Both the position numbers and the translations under genes were made by a program. Shown in pieces: positions 20,737 through 29,981 of a DNA stretch of 64,000 nucleotides (position 1 is its first letter; each line of letters opens with the position of its first letter). The DNA comes from Prosthecochloris ethylica (lineage in GTDB: Bacteria > Bacteroidota > Chlorobiia > Chlorobiales > Chlorobiaceae), in NCBI RefSeq assembly GCF_015234275.1, contig NZ_JADGII010000010.1; one strand, given 5' to 3'. The notes beneath the pieces were generated by a model that was not told the origin of the DNA, did no database searches, and saw only the letters and a list, made by a program, of their open reading frames with translations.

Positions 20737-21546
20737 ATGGACCGGGTACTGATTACAGGGGCGACATCGGGAATCGGAGAAGCGTTTTCCCGTGAATACG
20801 CAGCAAGAGGAGCTGATCTCGTGCTTGTCGCCCGCTCGGCTGAACAGCTCGAGACGCTTGCCGGGGAATTAATGGAAAAGAATGGTATAACCGTCACGAC
20901 CTTTCCGCAGGATCTGTCGATACCCCAAAGCGCAGAACGCCTGGTCTCCTCCTGCCACAATGCCGGACTCGCCATCGGGACGCTGGTGAACAATGCGGGT
21001 TTCGGACAAACCGGCCCCTTTGTGACAGGCCCCAGAGAGCGATATGAAGAAATGATCGTTCTGCACAACCTGAGCCTGATGAAACTGACCTCGCTGCTCC
21101 TTCCGGCCATGAAACGACGCCAGCGGGGCGGCATCCTCAATGTCGCCTCGATCACCGCCTTTCACGGCATTCCATACAACGCCGTCTACGCCGCGACAAA
21201 AGCGTTCATCCTCTCCTTTTCGGAATCACTGCGCGAAGAACTTCTCGGCACCGGAGTTCATGTTACGGCATCCTGCCCGGGCATGACAAGAACAGCGCTC
21301 TTCGAAAAAGCCGGCATGAACCCCGACAACACCCTCCTGCCCGTCGGTCTGCCCGAACCTGTCGTCAAAGCCTCGATCAAGGCACTAGAAAAAAACCGGC
21401 CTTACGTCGTCCCCGGCCTTCTCAACAAGCTGATCGTTCACGGCGGAAAATTCCTGCCCCGCTCCTTCATGGTCAGGCTCGCCATCCTGCTCGCTCGCAA
21501 TGAAACCCATGGCACCCAGGCAACGGAGATCAGACAACCCCACTGA
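20737..21546 (+). CDS. Short-chain dehydrogenase/reductase
   Basis: This classical SDR (269 aa) has the NAD(P)-binding TGxxxGxG (ITGATSGIGEA), the structural NNAG (VNNAGFG) and the catalytic S...YxxxK (SITAFHGIPYNAVYAATK). It resembles the DltE/VC1059-like group. VC1059 of Vibrio cholerae is known to reduce a precursor of the CAI-1 autoinducer, and here the gene sits 8 bp after a CqsS-like sensor, so a role in signal synthesis is plausible but unproven. The last 17 bp overlap the convergent second sensor kinase. Confidence 0.85.
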   Translation: MDRVLITGATSGIGEAFSREYAARGADLVLVARSAEQLETLAGELMEKNGITVTTFPQDLSIPQSAERLVSSCHNAGLAIGTLVNNAGFGQTGPFVTGPRERYEEMIVLHNLSLMKLTSLLLPAMKRRQRGGILNVASITAFHGIPYNAVYAATKAFILSFSESLREELLGTGVHVTASCPGMTRTALFEKAGMNPDNTLLPVGLPEPVVKASIKALEKNRPYVVPGLLNKLIVHGGKFLPRSFMVRLAILLARNETHGTQATEIRQPH

Positions 21547-23647
21547 TCTTTTCAAGCAGAAGACGCATATCGACCGGCTTGGTCACGTAATCTGTCATTC
21601 CCGCGCGCAGAGCTTCGCTTATCAGCTCTTCATCAGACTCCCCGCTGATCCCGATGACCGGCAGAGAAGCGACACGCTCGTCAGCAGAAGCCCTGATTCT
21701 CCTCGTCGCCTCCAGGCCATTGAGTTCCGGCATACCGATATCCATCAGCACAAGGTCGAAATCTCCATCATTGACCATCTCTATCACCTTCGTGCCGTTC
21801 ACCGCCTGCATGGTTGTCATCCCGTACTTCTCCAGAAGCGCACTGATCACTGTACGATTGACGGACGAATCATCCGCAACCAGCACCCTGAGGTCTCGCA
21901 TGCGGTTCAAATCAAGTCCATGCACCTCCTCGAGCACACCGGCGACAACTCTCACCAGCTCATCATCGGCACAAGGCTTGGTAATCACCCCCTGCATACC
22001 TGCTTTCCGCGAACGGCCCTCGGCAACCGACACAGGCTGCTCGGTATAGGCAATAACCGGCAGGTGTGAAATCTCCCGGCCTGCCTCTCCGCTTCTGATC
22101 AGCTCTGTCGCCTCGTATCCGTCAAGCACAGGCATCGACAGGTTCATGATCACCAGGTCAAAATCCGCTGACAACAGGCACCTCAGAGCCTCCTCCCCGT
22201 TACCCGCCTGCTCGAGTTCAACCCCGAACGGCAGAAGGGCCCTGCATACAAGCTCACGATCCTCTGCTTTATCATCAACGACCAGAAAACGCTTACCCTC
22301 GAAAAGAGCACGATTCTTGTTGACCAGAACCTCATGGGCCGCCTTCAGCGCCTCTTCCGACACAACGGGAAATGTCAGCGTGAACTCCGTATACTCTCCC
22401 TCCACAGAATCACAGGTAATATCTCCCCCGAAAGCCCGCATCACCCGCTTGCAGTACGACAGCCCAAGCCCCGTCCCTCCTTTCCGGCCGGCCGTAAAGT
22501 AGGGATCGAACAACCGGTCGAGGTATTCGGATGCGATACCGGGGCCCGTATCCTTCACGATAACCCGGTTCTGTTCGTCCCCGCTCTCGAGCGTAATGAA
22601 TATCTTCTTGCCGGGGCACGACTCCAGAAAATACAGCGCATTCTTGATCAGGTTGAACAGCACGAACAGGTACATGGTTTCATTCACCCTGAACATAAAA
22701 TCCTGCCGGTCGTCAAACACAATTTTTTCACGTTCCGCACTCGATTCAAAACCGTATTCATCGATCGCCTTGCGTGTCGCGATAGCGGCTGAGGAATGAA
22801 TAAAATTGCTCGTATCCACCGGTTTCTCCCTGACCTCGTCCAAAATCATGTTGATGATCTGGCTTCCACGTTTCACGGCAATCTGGCCCCATGCCACATG
22901 CTGATACAGGCGGTCGAGTACCGTATACAGCTCACCTGACGTCCTTCTCAACGCCTCGGCATCCCGATACTCACCTGCAGGAAGCTGGTCCTCGATAATA
23001 TCCAGGTTCAGCTTGACCTGCCCGAGCGGATTGCGCATCTCGTGGGCAATACTCCCCGCCAGTGCCTGCAGCGCGGCATTCTTCTCCTGCGCCACCTGTC
23101 CCCGTCGGTTACTGTAACTGAACAGGTACCCCGCAATAACCGTCACCACCACCACCGTCAGGTATGCAGGAATATCGAAATCCGGCCGAAGCAGAGCGTC
23201 AGGTGTCGTCAGAACAAACCCGAGCACCCCGGCAGCCATACCGGCCAACAGGTCGACAAACAGCATCAGCCAGTTCGGAACAAACAGGATCAGCACAAAA
23301 ATCATGAAGATCTCCCAGTACAGCCAGAGCTCATGAAAATTGTTTTTCAGCAGAAGGAATGTAAAGATGAACGGCAGGATAAATATCAACGAACCATGCC
23401 AGTAGAAAGGAAATAATTTTTTCGCCAGCGGACTCTCGAGCCGTACGAAAAAAATCGCAAACAACGCCAGCACGGATGCCGCCAGACGCAACGCAAAATT
23501 CTCGTACGGCATCTGAAAACCGTACTTCAGAAGAACATAGAAAAAAATGTGGCCGGGAGCCGCAAGAAGGCCGCCCCAGGTAACGTTGAATACGGAAACC
23601 TGTGTCCCTTCCTTGATACACCGTCCGATATACCCAGAAACACTCAT
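21530..23647 (-). CDS. Second CqsS-like hybrid histidine kinase, REC1 phospho-acceptor lost
   Basis: A 705-residue paralogue of the kinase at 18.2 kb: about six membrane helices (residues 25-180, including GFQMPYENFALRLA), HisKA (SIAHEMRNPLGQ, H202), HATPase (KDTGPGIASEYL, GTGLGLSYCKRVM) and two receiver domains, but no Hpt. In REC1 the usual phospho-acceptor aspartate is asparagine (VIMNLSMP, N502, codon AAC), while REC2 keeps it (LMDIGMP, D636). It may therefore use the Hpt of the first kinase, with REC1 acting as a non-phosphorylated control domain. It is convergent with and overlaps the SDR gene by 17 bp. Confidence 0.85.
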   Translation of the reverse strand: MSVSGYIGRCIKEGTQVSVFNVTWGGLLAAPGHIFFYVLLKYGFQMPYENFALRLAASVLALFAIFFVRLESPLAKKLFPFYWHGSLIFILPFIFTFLLLKNNFHELWLYWEIFMIFVLILFVPNWLMLFVDLLAGMAAGVLGFVLTTPDALLRPDFDIPAYLTVVVVTVIAGYLFSYSNRRGQVAQEKNAALQALAGSIAHEMRNPLGQVKLNLDIIEDQLPAGEYRDAEALRRTSGELYTVLDRLYQHVAWGQIAVKRGSQIINMILDEVREKPVDTSNFIHSSAAIATRKAIDEYGFESSAEREKIVFDDRQDFMFRVNETMYLFVLFNLIKNALYFLESCPGKKIFITLESGDEQNRVIVKDTGPGIASEYLDRLFDPYFTAGRKGGTGLGLSYCKRVMRAFGGDITCDSVEGEYTEFTLTFPVVSEEALKAAHEVLVNKNRALFEGKRFLVVDDKAEDRELVCRALLPFGVELEQAGNGEEALRCLLSADFDLVIMNLSMPVLDGYEATELIRSGEAGREISHLPVIAYTEQPVSVAEGRSRKAGMQGVITKPCADDELVRVVAGVLEEVHGLDLNRMRDLRVLVADDSSVNRTVISALLEKYGMTTMQAVNGTKVIEMVNDGDFDLVLMDIGMPELNGLEATRRIRASADERVASLPVIGISGESDEELISEALRAGMTDYVTKPVDMRLLLEKISGVV

Positions 23648-23754
23648 CCAACTGCCCCCGCCGCGTCACACGGCACCCGGTTTCAAGCAAGACCCTGCCC
23701 CAAAGCCTCGTCATCACCCACCAAGTTAACCAAAAACAGCGACATAAAAAGAAG

Positions 23755-23782
23755 GGGGACGTAGTACAATAAGCGAAAAAGT
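23755..23782 (+). repeat. REP-like element, copy A (left flank of RAYT)
   Basis: A 28-base sequence beginning GGGGACGTAGTACAATAAGC and ending GAAAAAGT. Identical copies occur inverted at 24807-24834 and 52001-52028. Copy A starts 3 bases beyond the RAYT stop. Copies A and B flank the transposase gene as an inverted pair. Confidence 0.9.
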
Positions 23783-23785
23783 TTC

Positions 23786-24757
23786 TCAAGAGCCCCTGCC
23801 CCGAACCATATAAGCCACCGCATTCGTCGTCACCCCGAGCTGTCTGGCAGTCTCCGCCAAAGACAAGCCATAATCAACAACAAACCTCACCGCAAGCGCT
23901 TTGCGGATCTTCGGCAATGGTGCATACCTGCCGCCTGATTTCAGAAATGCAACAGTAATACCGGCTTCCTGACAGGCCAACTCGATATCATTCTGAACCT
24001 GATTCATACGCTCCTCATCGGATAAAATCCGCTTCTCACATGATTCAGCATCCTTCAATACCTGGCGAACAAACTCATCCCTGCCGAGAATACGCTCATC
24101 ACTGATGGCTTTGATGCCCTTTTTTCGCATGGACAACACGGCAGGCCATCCGCCATGGGAACGCAGAAGCCCCCCGCCCGCAAACTCCTCCTCATGATCA
24201 TACTGCATCTCCTCTTGAAGACAATCCAGATATGATTCAACAGCTGATTTCTCCGTCTCTCCGAAAAACCGCAGCACATACTCCCGATCAACCCAGCACT
24301 GTTCTTCAACACCGATCAGAACATGATGACTGCACCATGGATACACGGCAAGTTGCTCCAATGACGTAACCAGACCTCCACGAAGAGGGTTGAGGTGAAT
24401 ATAGGCCACCAGTTTTTCAAAATATGCCTGTTCATCACAAACGATAGATTTGTACCTATCCTGGAAAAGGTGCCCGACACGTTGATATCGTTTATTGAAA
24501 TACCGGGCATAAGCTGACAACAACCGGCGCATAAAGAGCGACAGGCCCTTCGGACCGCTTCTGAGCAGAATATGTGCATGATTATTCATCAGGGCATACG
24601 CGTACATGTCTGTTGCAGTTTCCTTTGCCAGCTTCCCAAGACGCCTGAGAAACTCTTCGCGATCATCATCATGACGAAAAATGGCTCCTTTCTCGATACC
24701 ACGAACCATTACATGATGCAGGGTTCCAGGTGCATCCAGTCTTGCTCCTCTTGGCAT
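23786..24757 (-). CDS. REP-associated tyrosine transposase (RAYT, Y1/HUH family)
   Basis: This 323-residue protein starts MPRGARLDAPGTLHHVMVRG, typical of the Y1_Tnp family. It has the HUH motif (NNHAHILLR) and the catalytic tyrosine (LVAYIHLNPLRGG). The C-terminal part contains a DnaA/helix-turn-helix-like segment (DYGLSLAETARQLGVTTNAV). RAYTs cut single-stranded REP hairpins and are thought to spread REP elements. The gene is enclosed by an inverted pair of 28-base REPs (1,080-bp unit, 23755-24834), and a third identical copy lies 27 kb away, which suggests it recognises this sequence. It looks full length. Confidence 0.92.
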   Translation of the reverse strand: MPRGARLDAPGTLHHVMVRGIEKGAIFRHDDDREEFLRRLGKLAKETATDMYAYALMNNHAHILLRSGPKGLSLFMRRLLSAYARYFNKRYQRVGHLFQDRYKSIVCDEQAYFEKLVAYIHLNPLRGGLVTSLEQLAVYPWCSHHVLIGVEEQCWVDREYVLRFFGETEKSAVESYLDCLQEEMQYDHEEEFAGGGLLRSHGGWPAVLSMRKKGIKAISDERILGRDEFVRQVLKDAESCEKRILSDEERMNQVQNDIELACQEAGITVAFLKSGGRYAPLPKIRKALAVRFVVDYGLSLAETARQLGVTTNAVAYMVRGRGS

Positions 24758-24806
24758 AGCTCAATGAATTTTGATCGTTGTGGGGGATTAACGGGATAGA
24801 TGACAG

Positions 24807-24834
24807 ACTTTTTCGCTTATTGTACTACGTCCCC
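24807..24834 (-). repeat. REP-like element, copy B (right flank of RAYT, overlaps jetD 3' end)
   Basis: Exact inverse of copy A. Read on the minus strand it begins GGGGACGTAGTACAATAAGC. In the jetD frame its first bases encode G-D-V-V-Q followed by TAA, so the element supplies the last five codons and the stop of jetD. Confidence 0.9.
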
Positions 24835-25986
24835 AATCTTTCCGAAGGAGACGTTTTCCTGCTCGAGGCGAACGTTGAAACCCCAGTGGCGATGCAGGAG
24901 ACGGTGATAGAGGGCGTGCTCTTCGGGGGTGAGGCGGGCGAGATGGGCGGTCTGGGGTTTGGGTTCTTCGATCCAGAATTTCCGGTGGGCCAGCAGCGTG
25001 ACTTCATCCATCAGGAACGATACGACATTCGGAAACAGCCCGCGCAGCTGGTTGAGAATGGCAAAGCCGTGGGTATCGATATCGCCCCAGTAAAAAAGCT
25101 GTCGCTCCTGCAGCCAGGCGACATCAGCCAGGTGCTCGAAACCGTACCCTCCGCCAAACACCACCATCGCCCGGGGAACACGGGGAAAAGCCAGAAAATT
25201 GATTTCATTCTCGGTCATGAACACGCTCTCCACCGGAAGATCGAGAGCGGCAAAGGTCTCGCTGGTCACACTCATTTCCTGGTCACCAGCTGCCGGCACC
25301 ACAGCGAGGACCGGATCGAGCATCCGGAACCGCACCCGGGATGGCTTTTGCCGAAAGCCGTACCGCTGAAGAAACCCGCCTGCGCCGACAGCTTCGTGAT
25401 CGATAGCTTCAGCAGGCAGCACGAGGTCGAACATCTCGGCAAGTATTCCCCGATGCTGCTCGATCATCTTGGTATGCACACCGGGCAGGTCGATCTGCCG
25501 TACATAGACCCCCGGACGAGGGTGGTCACGCATCCAGCTGACAATATCGAGGAGTGCCGCCCACACGTCAGCCAACTCCAGCACGCGAAGTGGCCGACGC
25601 TCGAGCAACGGCACCACCTCCGGGAGCCTCACGCGGGTCAGCCGGACAAGCTCGAGGAAGTGCCGTGCCTCACGCTTCCTGCCCACAGCCTCGAGCGCAT
25701 CGTCGAGCGAATCGACCCAGATCTCCGCCGGCAGATCATTTGCCCCGAGCTGACGGTGATTCACCCGACGCCAGGCAATCCGGTACCATCCGACCGATGA
25801 CGACAAGAGTGCAATCCACTCACGCACCTCACCGTACCGGTCGCTGAGCTCTCTCGTCGTCGGCCCTTTCAGCTTCAGGCGCCTGGGAAAGAACTCACTG
25901 TCGTCGAGCACAGCCGCAAGCAGGAACCCCCGCTGCCAGAGTCTCTGCAGCTGCAATTTCAGATCATCAGGAGTGGTCCATCCCAT
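24817..25986 (-). CDS. jetD: Wadjet nuclease subunit JetD (DUF3322/DUF2220, Toprim)
   Basis: JetD is the Toprim-type nuclease of the Wadjet anti-plasmid system, cutting circular DNA that the SMC complex has extruded. The 389 residues include an N-terminal DUF3322-like region and a C-terminal Toprim/DUF2220 domain with the metal-binding strand FYWGDIDTHGFAILN and a glutamate-containing FLAFPRVPRAMVVFGGGYG segment upstream. The start overlaps the jetC stop by ATGA. Unusually, the last residues (GDVVQ) and stop are encoded by a REP element, so the native C-terminus may have been replaced; the loss appears to be only a few residues. Confidence 0.9.
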   Translation of the reverse strand: MGWTTPDDLKLQLQRLWQRGFLLAAVLDDSEFFPRRLKLKGPTTRELSDRYGEVREWIALLSSSVGWYRIAWRRVNHRQLGANDLPAEIWVDSLDDALEAVGRKREARHFLELVRLTRVRLPEVVPLLERRPLRVLELADVWAALLDIVSWMRDHPRPGVYVRQIDLPGVHTKMIEQHRGILAEMFDLVLPAEAIDHEAVGAGGFLQRYGFRQKPSRVRFRMLDPVLAVVPAAGDQEMSVTSETFAALDLPVESVFMTENEINFLAFPRVPRAMVVFGGGYGFEHLADVAWLQERQLFYWGDIDTHGFAILNQLRGLFPNVVSFLMDEVTLLAHRKFWIEEPKPQTAHLARLTPEEHALYHRLLHRHWGFNVRLEQENVSFGKIGDVVQ

Positions 25987-28900
25987 CAGTTCCTCCGCTC
26001 TTTCTCCGCCCGATACTCCTCGATCGTCAGCTGCCGCAGCACCGACGAACGCCCCTCCTCGTTATGAACGAACCCAACGCTCGATACATACGGCTCGATG
26101 ATGTGGATTTTCTGCAGCGGCGTCACAATGAGTAACTGCAGATTGAGCTGTGAAAACAGCTCCAGACCGTAGTGTGCCGACTCGTCGGACCCGCGCCCGA
26201 ACGCCTCGTCGATCACCACGAAGCGGAACGAACGCGAACGCACGGCACCCCACTCCAGTCCGAACTGATATGCCAGGCTCGCCGCCAGCACCGTATAGGC
26301 GAGCTTCTCTTTCTGGCCGCCTGACTTCCCGCCGGAATCAGCATAGTGCTCGTACTCGATATCATCCTCGCGCCACCGTTCGCTGGCCGCAAACACGAAC
26401 CAGTTGCGCACATCGGTCACGTTCTCCGTCCAGCGCCTGTCGACATCGGCAGATCCTTCGCGCCCCCTGAAGCGGTCGATAATCCGCCGCACCTGCAGAA
26501 ACTTCGCTTCCGAATACTGCTCGTCATCCGACCCGGTCAGGCTACCTTCCGTACAAGCACGCAAGTCGGCCTGGAACTCACGGATATCGGCATCGATGCT
26601 GTTCTGCGCCTCGAGAATGATATAGCGCCCCGGATTGTAATCGATCTGTGTCAACGATTCGTTGATACGACCGATCCGTTCCCTGATCGTCTGGCGTTCG
26701 AGCGCCAGCTGCGACTGGAAACGTGCCACCTCGCGAATGGTATTCTCGTTCAGCAGCTCCTTGAAGCGCTCTTCGAAACGAGGAAGATCATCCGCCAGCA
26801 GCTGATCGAGCATCGAGCGGTACTCCTCTGCCGCAGCAATGTTCACATCGACATCGCGGGTCTCGAGCGGCCACTCCTTCTTGTAACCGGTCATCGCCAT
26901 CACAATCTTCTCCCGCAGCCGCGCCACCTTCCGATCCTCCGCATCGATCTTTCCCTGCAGCCACTCACGCATATCCCGTTCGCGGTTATCGCACGACTCG
27001 ACCGTCAGCATGTGCTCTCCCAGTGCCTCGTCACGCATACCGGCAAGCTGGTCAAACAGCCCGACCGCTTCTTCGTCGGCCTCATCGATCACCGCGCGGG
27101 CCGCTTTCTGCAGCTCTCCCGCCGCACTGATCTTTTCCTCCGTTTTCGAACGCAGATCCTTCTGGGCATCTCGTTTCAGCTCTATCTCCCGCAGCTGACG
27201 CTCCACCTCATCAAGTTGTGCAGATAGCGTCTGCAGAAGATCGGAAGCCTCCTCGAGTTCCCGCTTCTCCTCCTCCAGCGCCACCACGGAACGCGCCAGC
27301 GGCTGCCAGTCCAACTCGCCGAACTCCCGGTACTCCCCGAGGAGCGACAACACCGTCAGCTTGTTACGCAGCCCGGCCTGGAGCGACTGCAGATCATCCA
27401 GGCGCCTCTCCTGGTCCACAAGCGCCGCCTTCTGCCGCCCGGCAAGATCCTGCAACGCCTCGATTTTCTCCCGGTTACTCCACCCCAGCACGTAGCGGCT
27501 GCGATCATCGAGGCGAAACCGGTCATCTTTCTCATGCCGCTCGCCCGGCATCTTGATCTGCCCGGCCCTGGTCAGCGCCTTCTTCTCCCTGCGGAACTCC
27601 TCCGATGTCTCACAGCAGACCACATCAAAACGGCGCGCCAGCTCCTGCCCAACCCAGTCACCGAAGGGCGAATCCTCTTTCAGGAGTACCTTGTGGACCA
27701 GCGAAGACTGGTGTTCCACCAGCCGCTCGCGACGCGCCACCTCCCGCACACGGAAATACACAAGACGCCTGCGAAGGTGCGTGCGGTCAACCCAATCGGC
27801 CACCCGTGCATACAACTCATCCGGCACCAGGAGCGACAGGCCGAACGAATGCAGTACCCGCTCGATCGCTCCTTCCCAGTCACGCTCGTCATCGCGCACC
27901 TGCATCAGCTCACCCGCAAACGGCAGCACCTTCTCGTCGAGCCCGAGCTCGCGGCACAGTTCACGCCGCAACGCCACCTGTTTCTCGTCGATATTGGTAC
28001 GCCGCGCTCTCAAGCCATCGATTTCCGCCTGCAGGCGCGTGAACTCTTCCCGCCCCGCAGCCAGCTCCACGCCCAGAGAATTGATATCGTTCTGTACACG
28101 GCCCTCCTCATCGAGCGCCTCGTGCTGCATCTCTGTACACGCATGACGCCGGGCAAGAAACTCTTCACCGCTGGCAACCGGCTGCATCCCGACCGAACGG
28201 ATCAGCTCCCCGAAACGCCCTGCACGCTTCCGGCGCCGTTCGAGCTCCGCCTGCTGCTTGCGGATCTCCTCGCCGATACTCTCGATCCTGTCGCCCCCCT
28301 GTTCGGCAATTGTCCGCCGCAATTCGCGCTCACGCTCGGCAAGACTTGTCCGCTCCTCATCCAGACGACCGATCACCATTGCACATCGCTCTCGCTCCGC
28401 CTCCAGAGACGCCAGGCGTTTGTGGAGCAGCCCCAGCTTCAGCGACGCAAACCAGGGCTGCAACGCGCCACGGCATGCCCGCAAGTGCTCCACGCTCTCC
28501 AGCAGGTCTGCAAACTGCTCACAATCACGCACCAGCGGCTCGAGCATCTCCACCTGCCGTTTGGCCTTCAGCACCGCCTCGTGGGCCCGATTCAAATTGT
28601 CAAAATGCCCGATCAGCCCCTCGATACTGGCAGCAACATCGAACGGTTCGAGCATGTGCCGGCGCACAAACTCCGTCAGATTGCCGACCGACTTCAAGGA
28701 TACCGTCTGAAGGAACAAATCGAGCGCCTGCTCGTTCTCGATACCGAAGCGTCGTCGGAACCAGGCACCGTAGGGCGGAAAACTGTCGAACAGTTCCACA
28801 CCACTGCCGCGCAGACGCTTACGAAGAAGAGCGACATCCGGACCGAACCCCGAGAAATCTTTCCCGATGGACAACTCGCGCTCAGCTGCAGCGAAGAACC

Positions 28901-29348
28901 GTGCCGGCTGGCCGGCCGTGTCTTTCATCCAGAACACATGCGCAAGCGTCACCGTCTTGCCGTATCCTTCGTTGAAAAACACACCCAGGATCACCGAATA
29001 GCTGTTCATGTCACGCAACGCCACCGGCTTCGAACTGCCAAGCATCTCCTGCCGCTCGGACTTGTAATACCCCAATACGTAAGAACGCAGCGACCGCTCA
29101 CGCGTATCGGCCCCGGCCGCCTTGTTGTATGCAATACGCTGGCTCGGCACCAGCAGCGTGGTCACCGCGTCAACCAGGGTCGATTTCCCTGACCCGATAT
29201 CCCCCGTCAGGAGCCCGTTATGTCCGTCGAGGCGCAGTGACCATATCCGGCCGTCGAACGTGCCCCAGTTGAGCACCTCCAGCCGCTGCAGCCGGAACCC
29301 GGCCAGGCTGTCATCGGCAACAAACCCCAGTTCGAACGCCTCACTCAT
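25986..29348 (-). CDS. jetC: Wadjet SMC/MukB-like ATPase JetC
   Basis: This is the motor of the Wadjet complex, an SMC-like ATPase that loop-extrudes DNA. The 1120-residue protein has an N-terminal Walker A (TGDIGSGKSTLVDAV), long Glu/Arg-rich coiled coils (about 250-480 and 620-900) around a hinge-like middle region, and the C-terminal ABC signature (SGGQKEKLAYTVLA) and Walker B (FRFVVIDEAFGRGSDE). I chose the ATG at 29346-29348 (MSEAFELGFV), which overlaps the jetB stop within ATGAGTGA; a longer in-frame extension to 29393 lies inside jetB. The stop overlaps the jetD start. Confidence 0.95.
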   Translation of the reverse strand: MSEAFELGFVADDSLAGFRLQRLEVLNWGTFDGRIWSLRLDGHNGLLTGDIGSGKSTLVDAVTTLLVPSQRIAYNKAAGADTRERSLRSYVLGYYKSERQEMLGSSKPVALRDMNSYSVILGVFFNEGYGKTVTLAHVFWMKDTAGQPARFFAAAERELSIGKDFSGFGPDVALLRKRLRGSGVELFDSFPPYGAWFRRRFGIENEQALDLFLQTVSLKSVGNLTEFVRRHMLEPFDVAASIEGLIGHFDNLNRAHEAVLKAKRQVEMLEPLVRDCEQFADLLESVEHLRACRGALQPWFASLKLGLLHKRLASLEAERERCAMVIGRLDEERTSLAERERELRRTIAEQGGDRIESIGEEIRKQQAELERRRKRAGRFGELIRSVGMQPVASGEEFLARRHACTEMQHEALDEEGRVQNDINSLGVELAAGREEFTRLQAEIDGLRARRTNIDEKQVALRRELCRELGLDEKVLPFAGELMQVRDDERDWEGAIERVLHSFGLSLLVPDELYARVADWVDRTHLRRRLVYFRVREVARRERLVEHQSSLVHKVLLKEDSPFGDWVGQELARRFDVVCCETSEEFRREKKALTRAGQIKMPGERHEKDDRFRLDDRSRYVLGWSNREKIEALQDLAGRQKAALVDQERRLDDLQSLQAGLRNKLTVLSLLGEYREFGELDWQPLARSVVALEEEKRELEEASDLLQTLSAQLDEVERQLREIELKRDAQKDLRSKTEEKISAAGELQKAARAVIDEADEEAVGLFDQLAGMRDEALGEHMLTVESCDNRERDMREWLQGKIDAEDRKVARLREKIVMAMTGYKKEWPLETRDVDVNIAAAEEYRSMLDQLLADDLPRFEERFKELLNENTIREVARFQSQLALERQTIRERIGRINESLTQIDYNPGRYIILEAQNSIDADIREFQADLRACTEGSLTGSDDEQYSEAKFLQVRRIIDRFRGREGSADVDRRWTENVTDVRNWFVFAASERWREDDIEYEHYADSGGKSGGQKEKLAYTVLAASLAYQFGLEWGAVRSRSFRFVVIDEAFGRGSDESAHYGLELFSQLNLQLLIVTPLQKIHIIEPYVSSVGFVHNEEGRSSVLRQLTIEEYRAEKERRN

Positions 29349-29973
29349 CGGCCCCCTCCCCCGGCTGATCATCTCGACGACGGTACTCGTCAAGTCGCTC
29401 TTCGAATTCCGAAAGCCACTGCGCGTCGACGTACGCCTTGATAATCCTGCGTACCTCGATCATGTGCGACTGCCCCCGAAGCCGCCGGACAAACCCAAGC
29501 TCGGCGATCTTGTTGAGCGTACTGTCGACACGGTCGATCAGCCTCACCTCGTTACTCCCGGCAGGCAGAAATATCCTGATCATCTCCACCACCTCGTCAC
29601 GCGAAAGAATCAAACGCGTATCACCACCCCCCGCATCGGCTTCGGCCAGTTTCTTTCGCAGCAGGGCAAGCATCAGACTGACCGGGTACGACAGTTGCCG
29701 ACGTGAAACCAACCGCGGAATCTCCTCCCCGTTCTCCTCCTCCCCGCTGCCCCGGGAACGCAGAAACGCATACCCCTCAGCCTCGTCAACCATCACCTCG
29801 AGACCAAGCACCGCCACGTACTCCTGCACAGCGGCACGACTGCCGAGCAACCTGCTCCACAGCACAGGATGATCCTCCTGGTACACCACCCCCTTCAGCA
29901 ATGGAATAACAACCGCCGACAGCTCGTTCACCGCCGCTGACCGCCCATCGGGTCCATGTTCGAACGTACTCAT
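29341..29973 (-). CDS. jetB: Wadjet subunit JetB (DUF4194, MukE-like)
   Basis: A 210-residue winged-helix, KITE-type subunit that bridges JetA and JetC in Wadjet. The central region (SRRQLSYPVSLMLALLRKKL, then LILSRDEVVEMIRIFLP, then DRVDSTLNKIAELGFVRRL) matches the DUF4194 pattern of a helical wing followed by a domain predicting cell-specific restriction of plasmids. It lies 8 bp after jetA and overlaps jetC by 8 bp, so the operon is translationally coupled. The C-terminus is acidic and hydrophilic. Confidence 0.9.
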   Translation of the reverse strand: MSTFEHGPDGRSAAVNELSAVVIPLLKGVVYQEDHPVLWSRLLGSRAAVQEYVAVLGLEVMVDEAEGYAFLRSRGSGEEENGEEIPRLVSRRQLSYPVSLMLALLRKKLAEADAGGGDTRLILSRDEVVEMIRIFLPAGSNEVRLIDRVDSTLNKIAELGFVRRLRGQSHMIEVRRIIKAYVDAQWLSEFEERLDEYRRRDDQPGEGADE

Positions 29974-29981
29974 AACACAAT

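Noticed and set aside
27534..29192. Long open frame (552 codons) opposite jetC
   Set aside because: It is antisense to a well-supported SMC gene, has biased composition and no recognisable domain; high-GC coding DNA commonly gives such frames.
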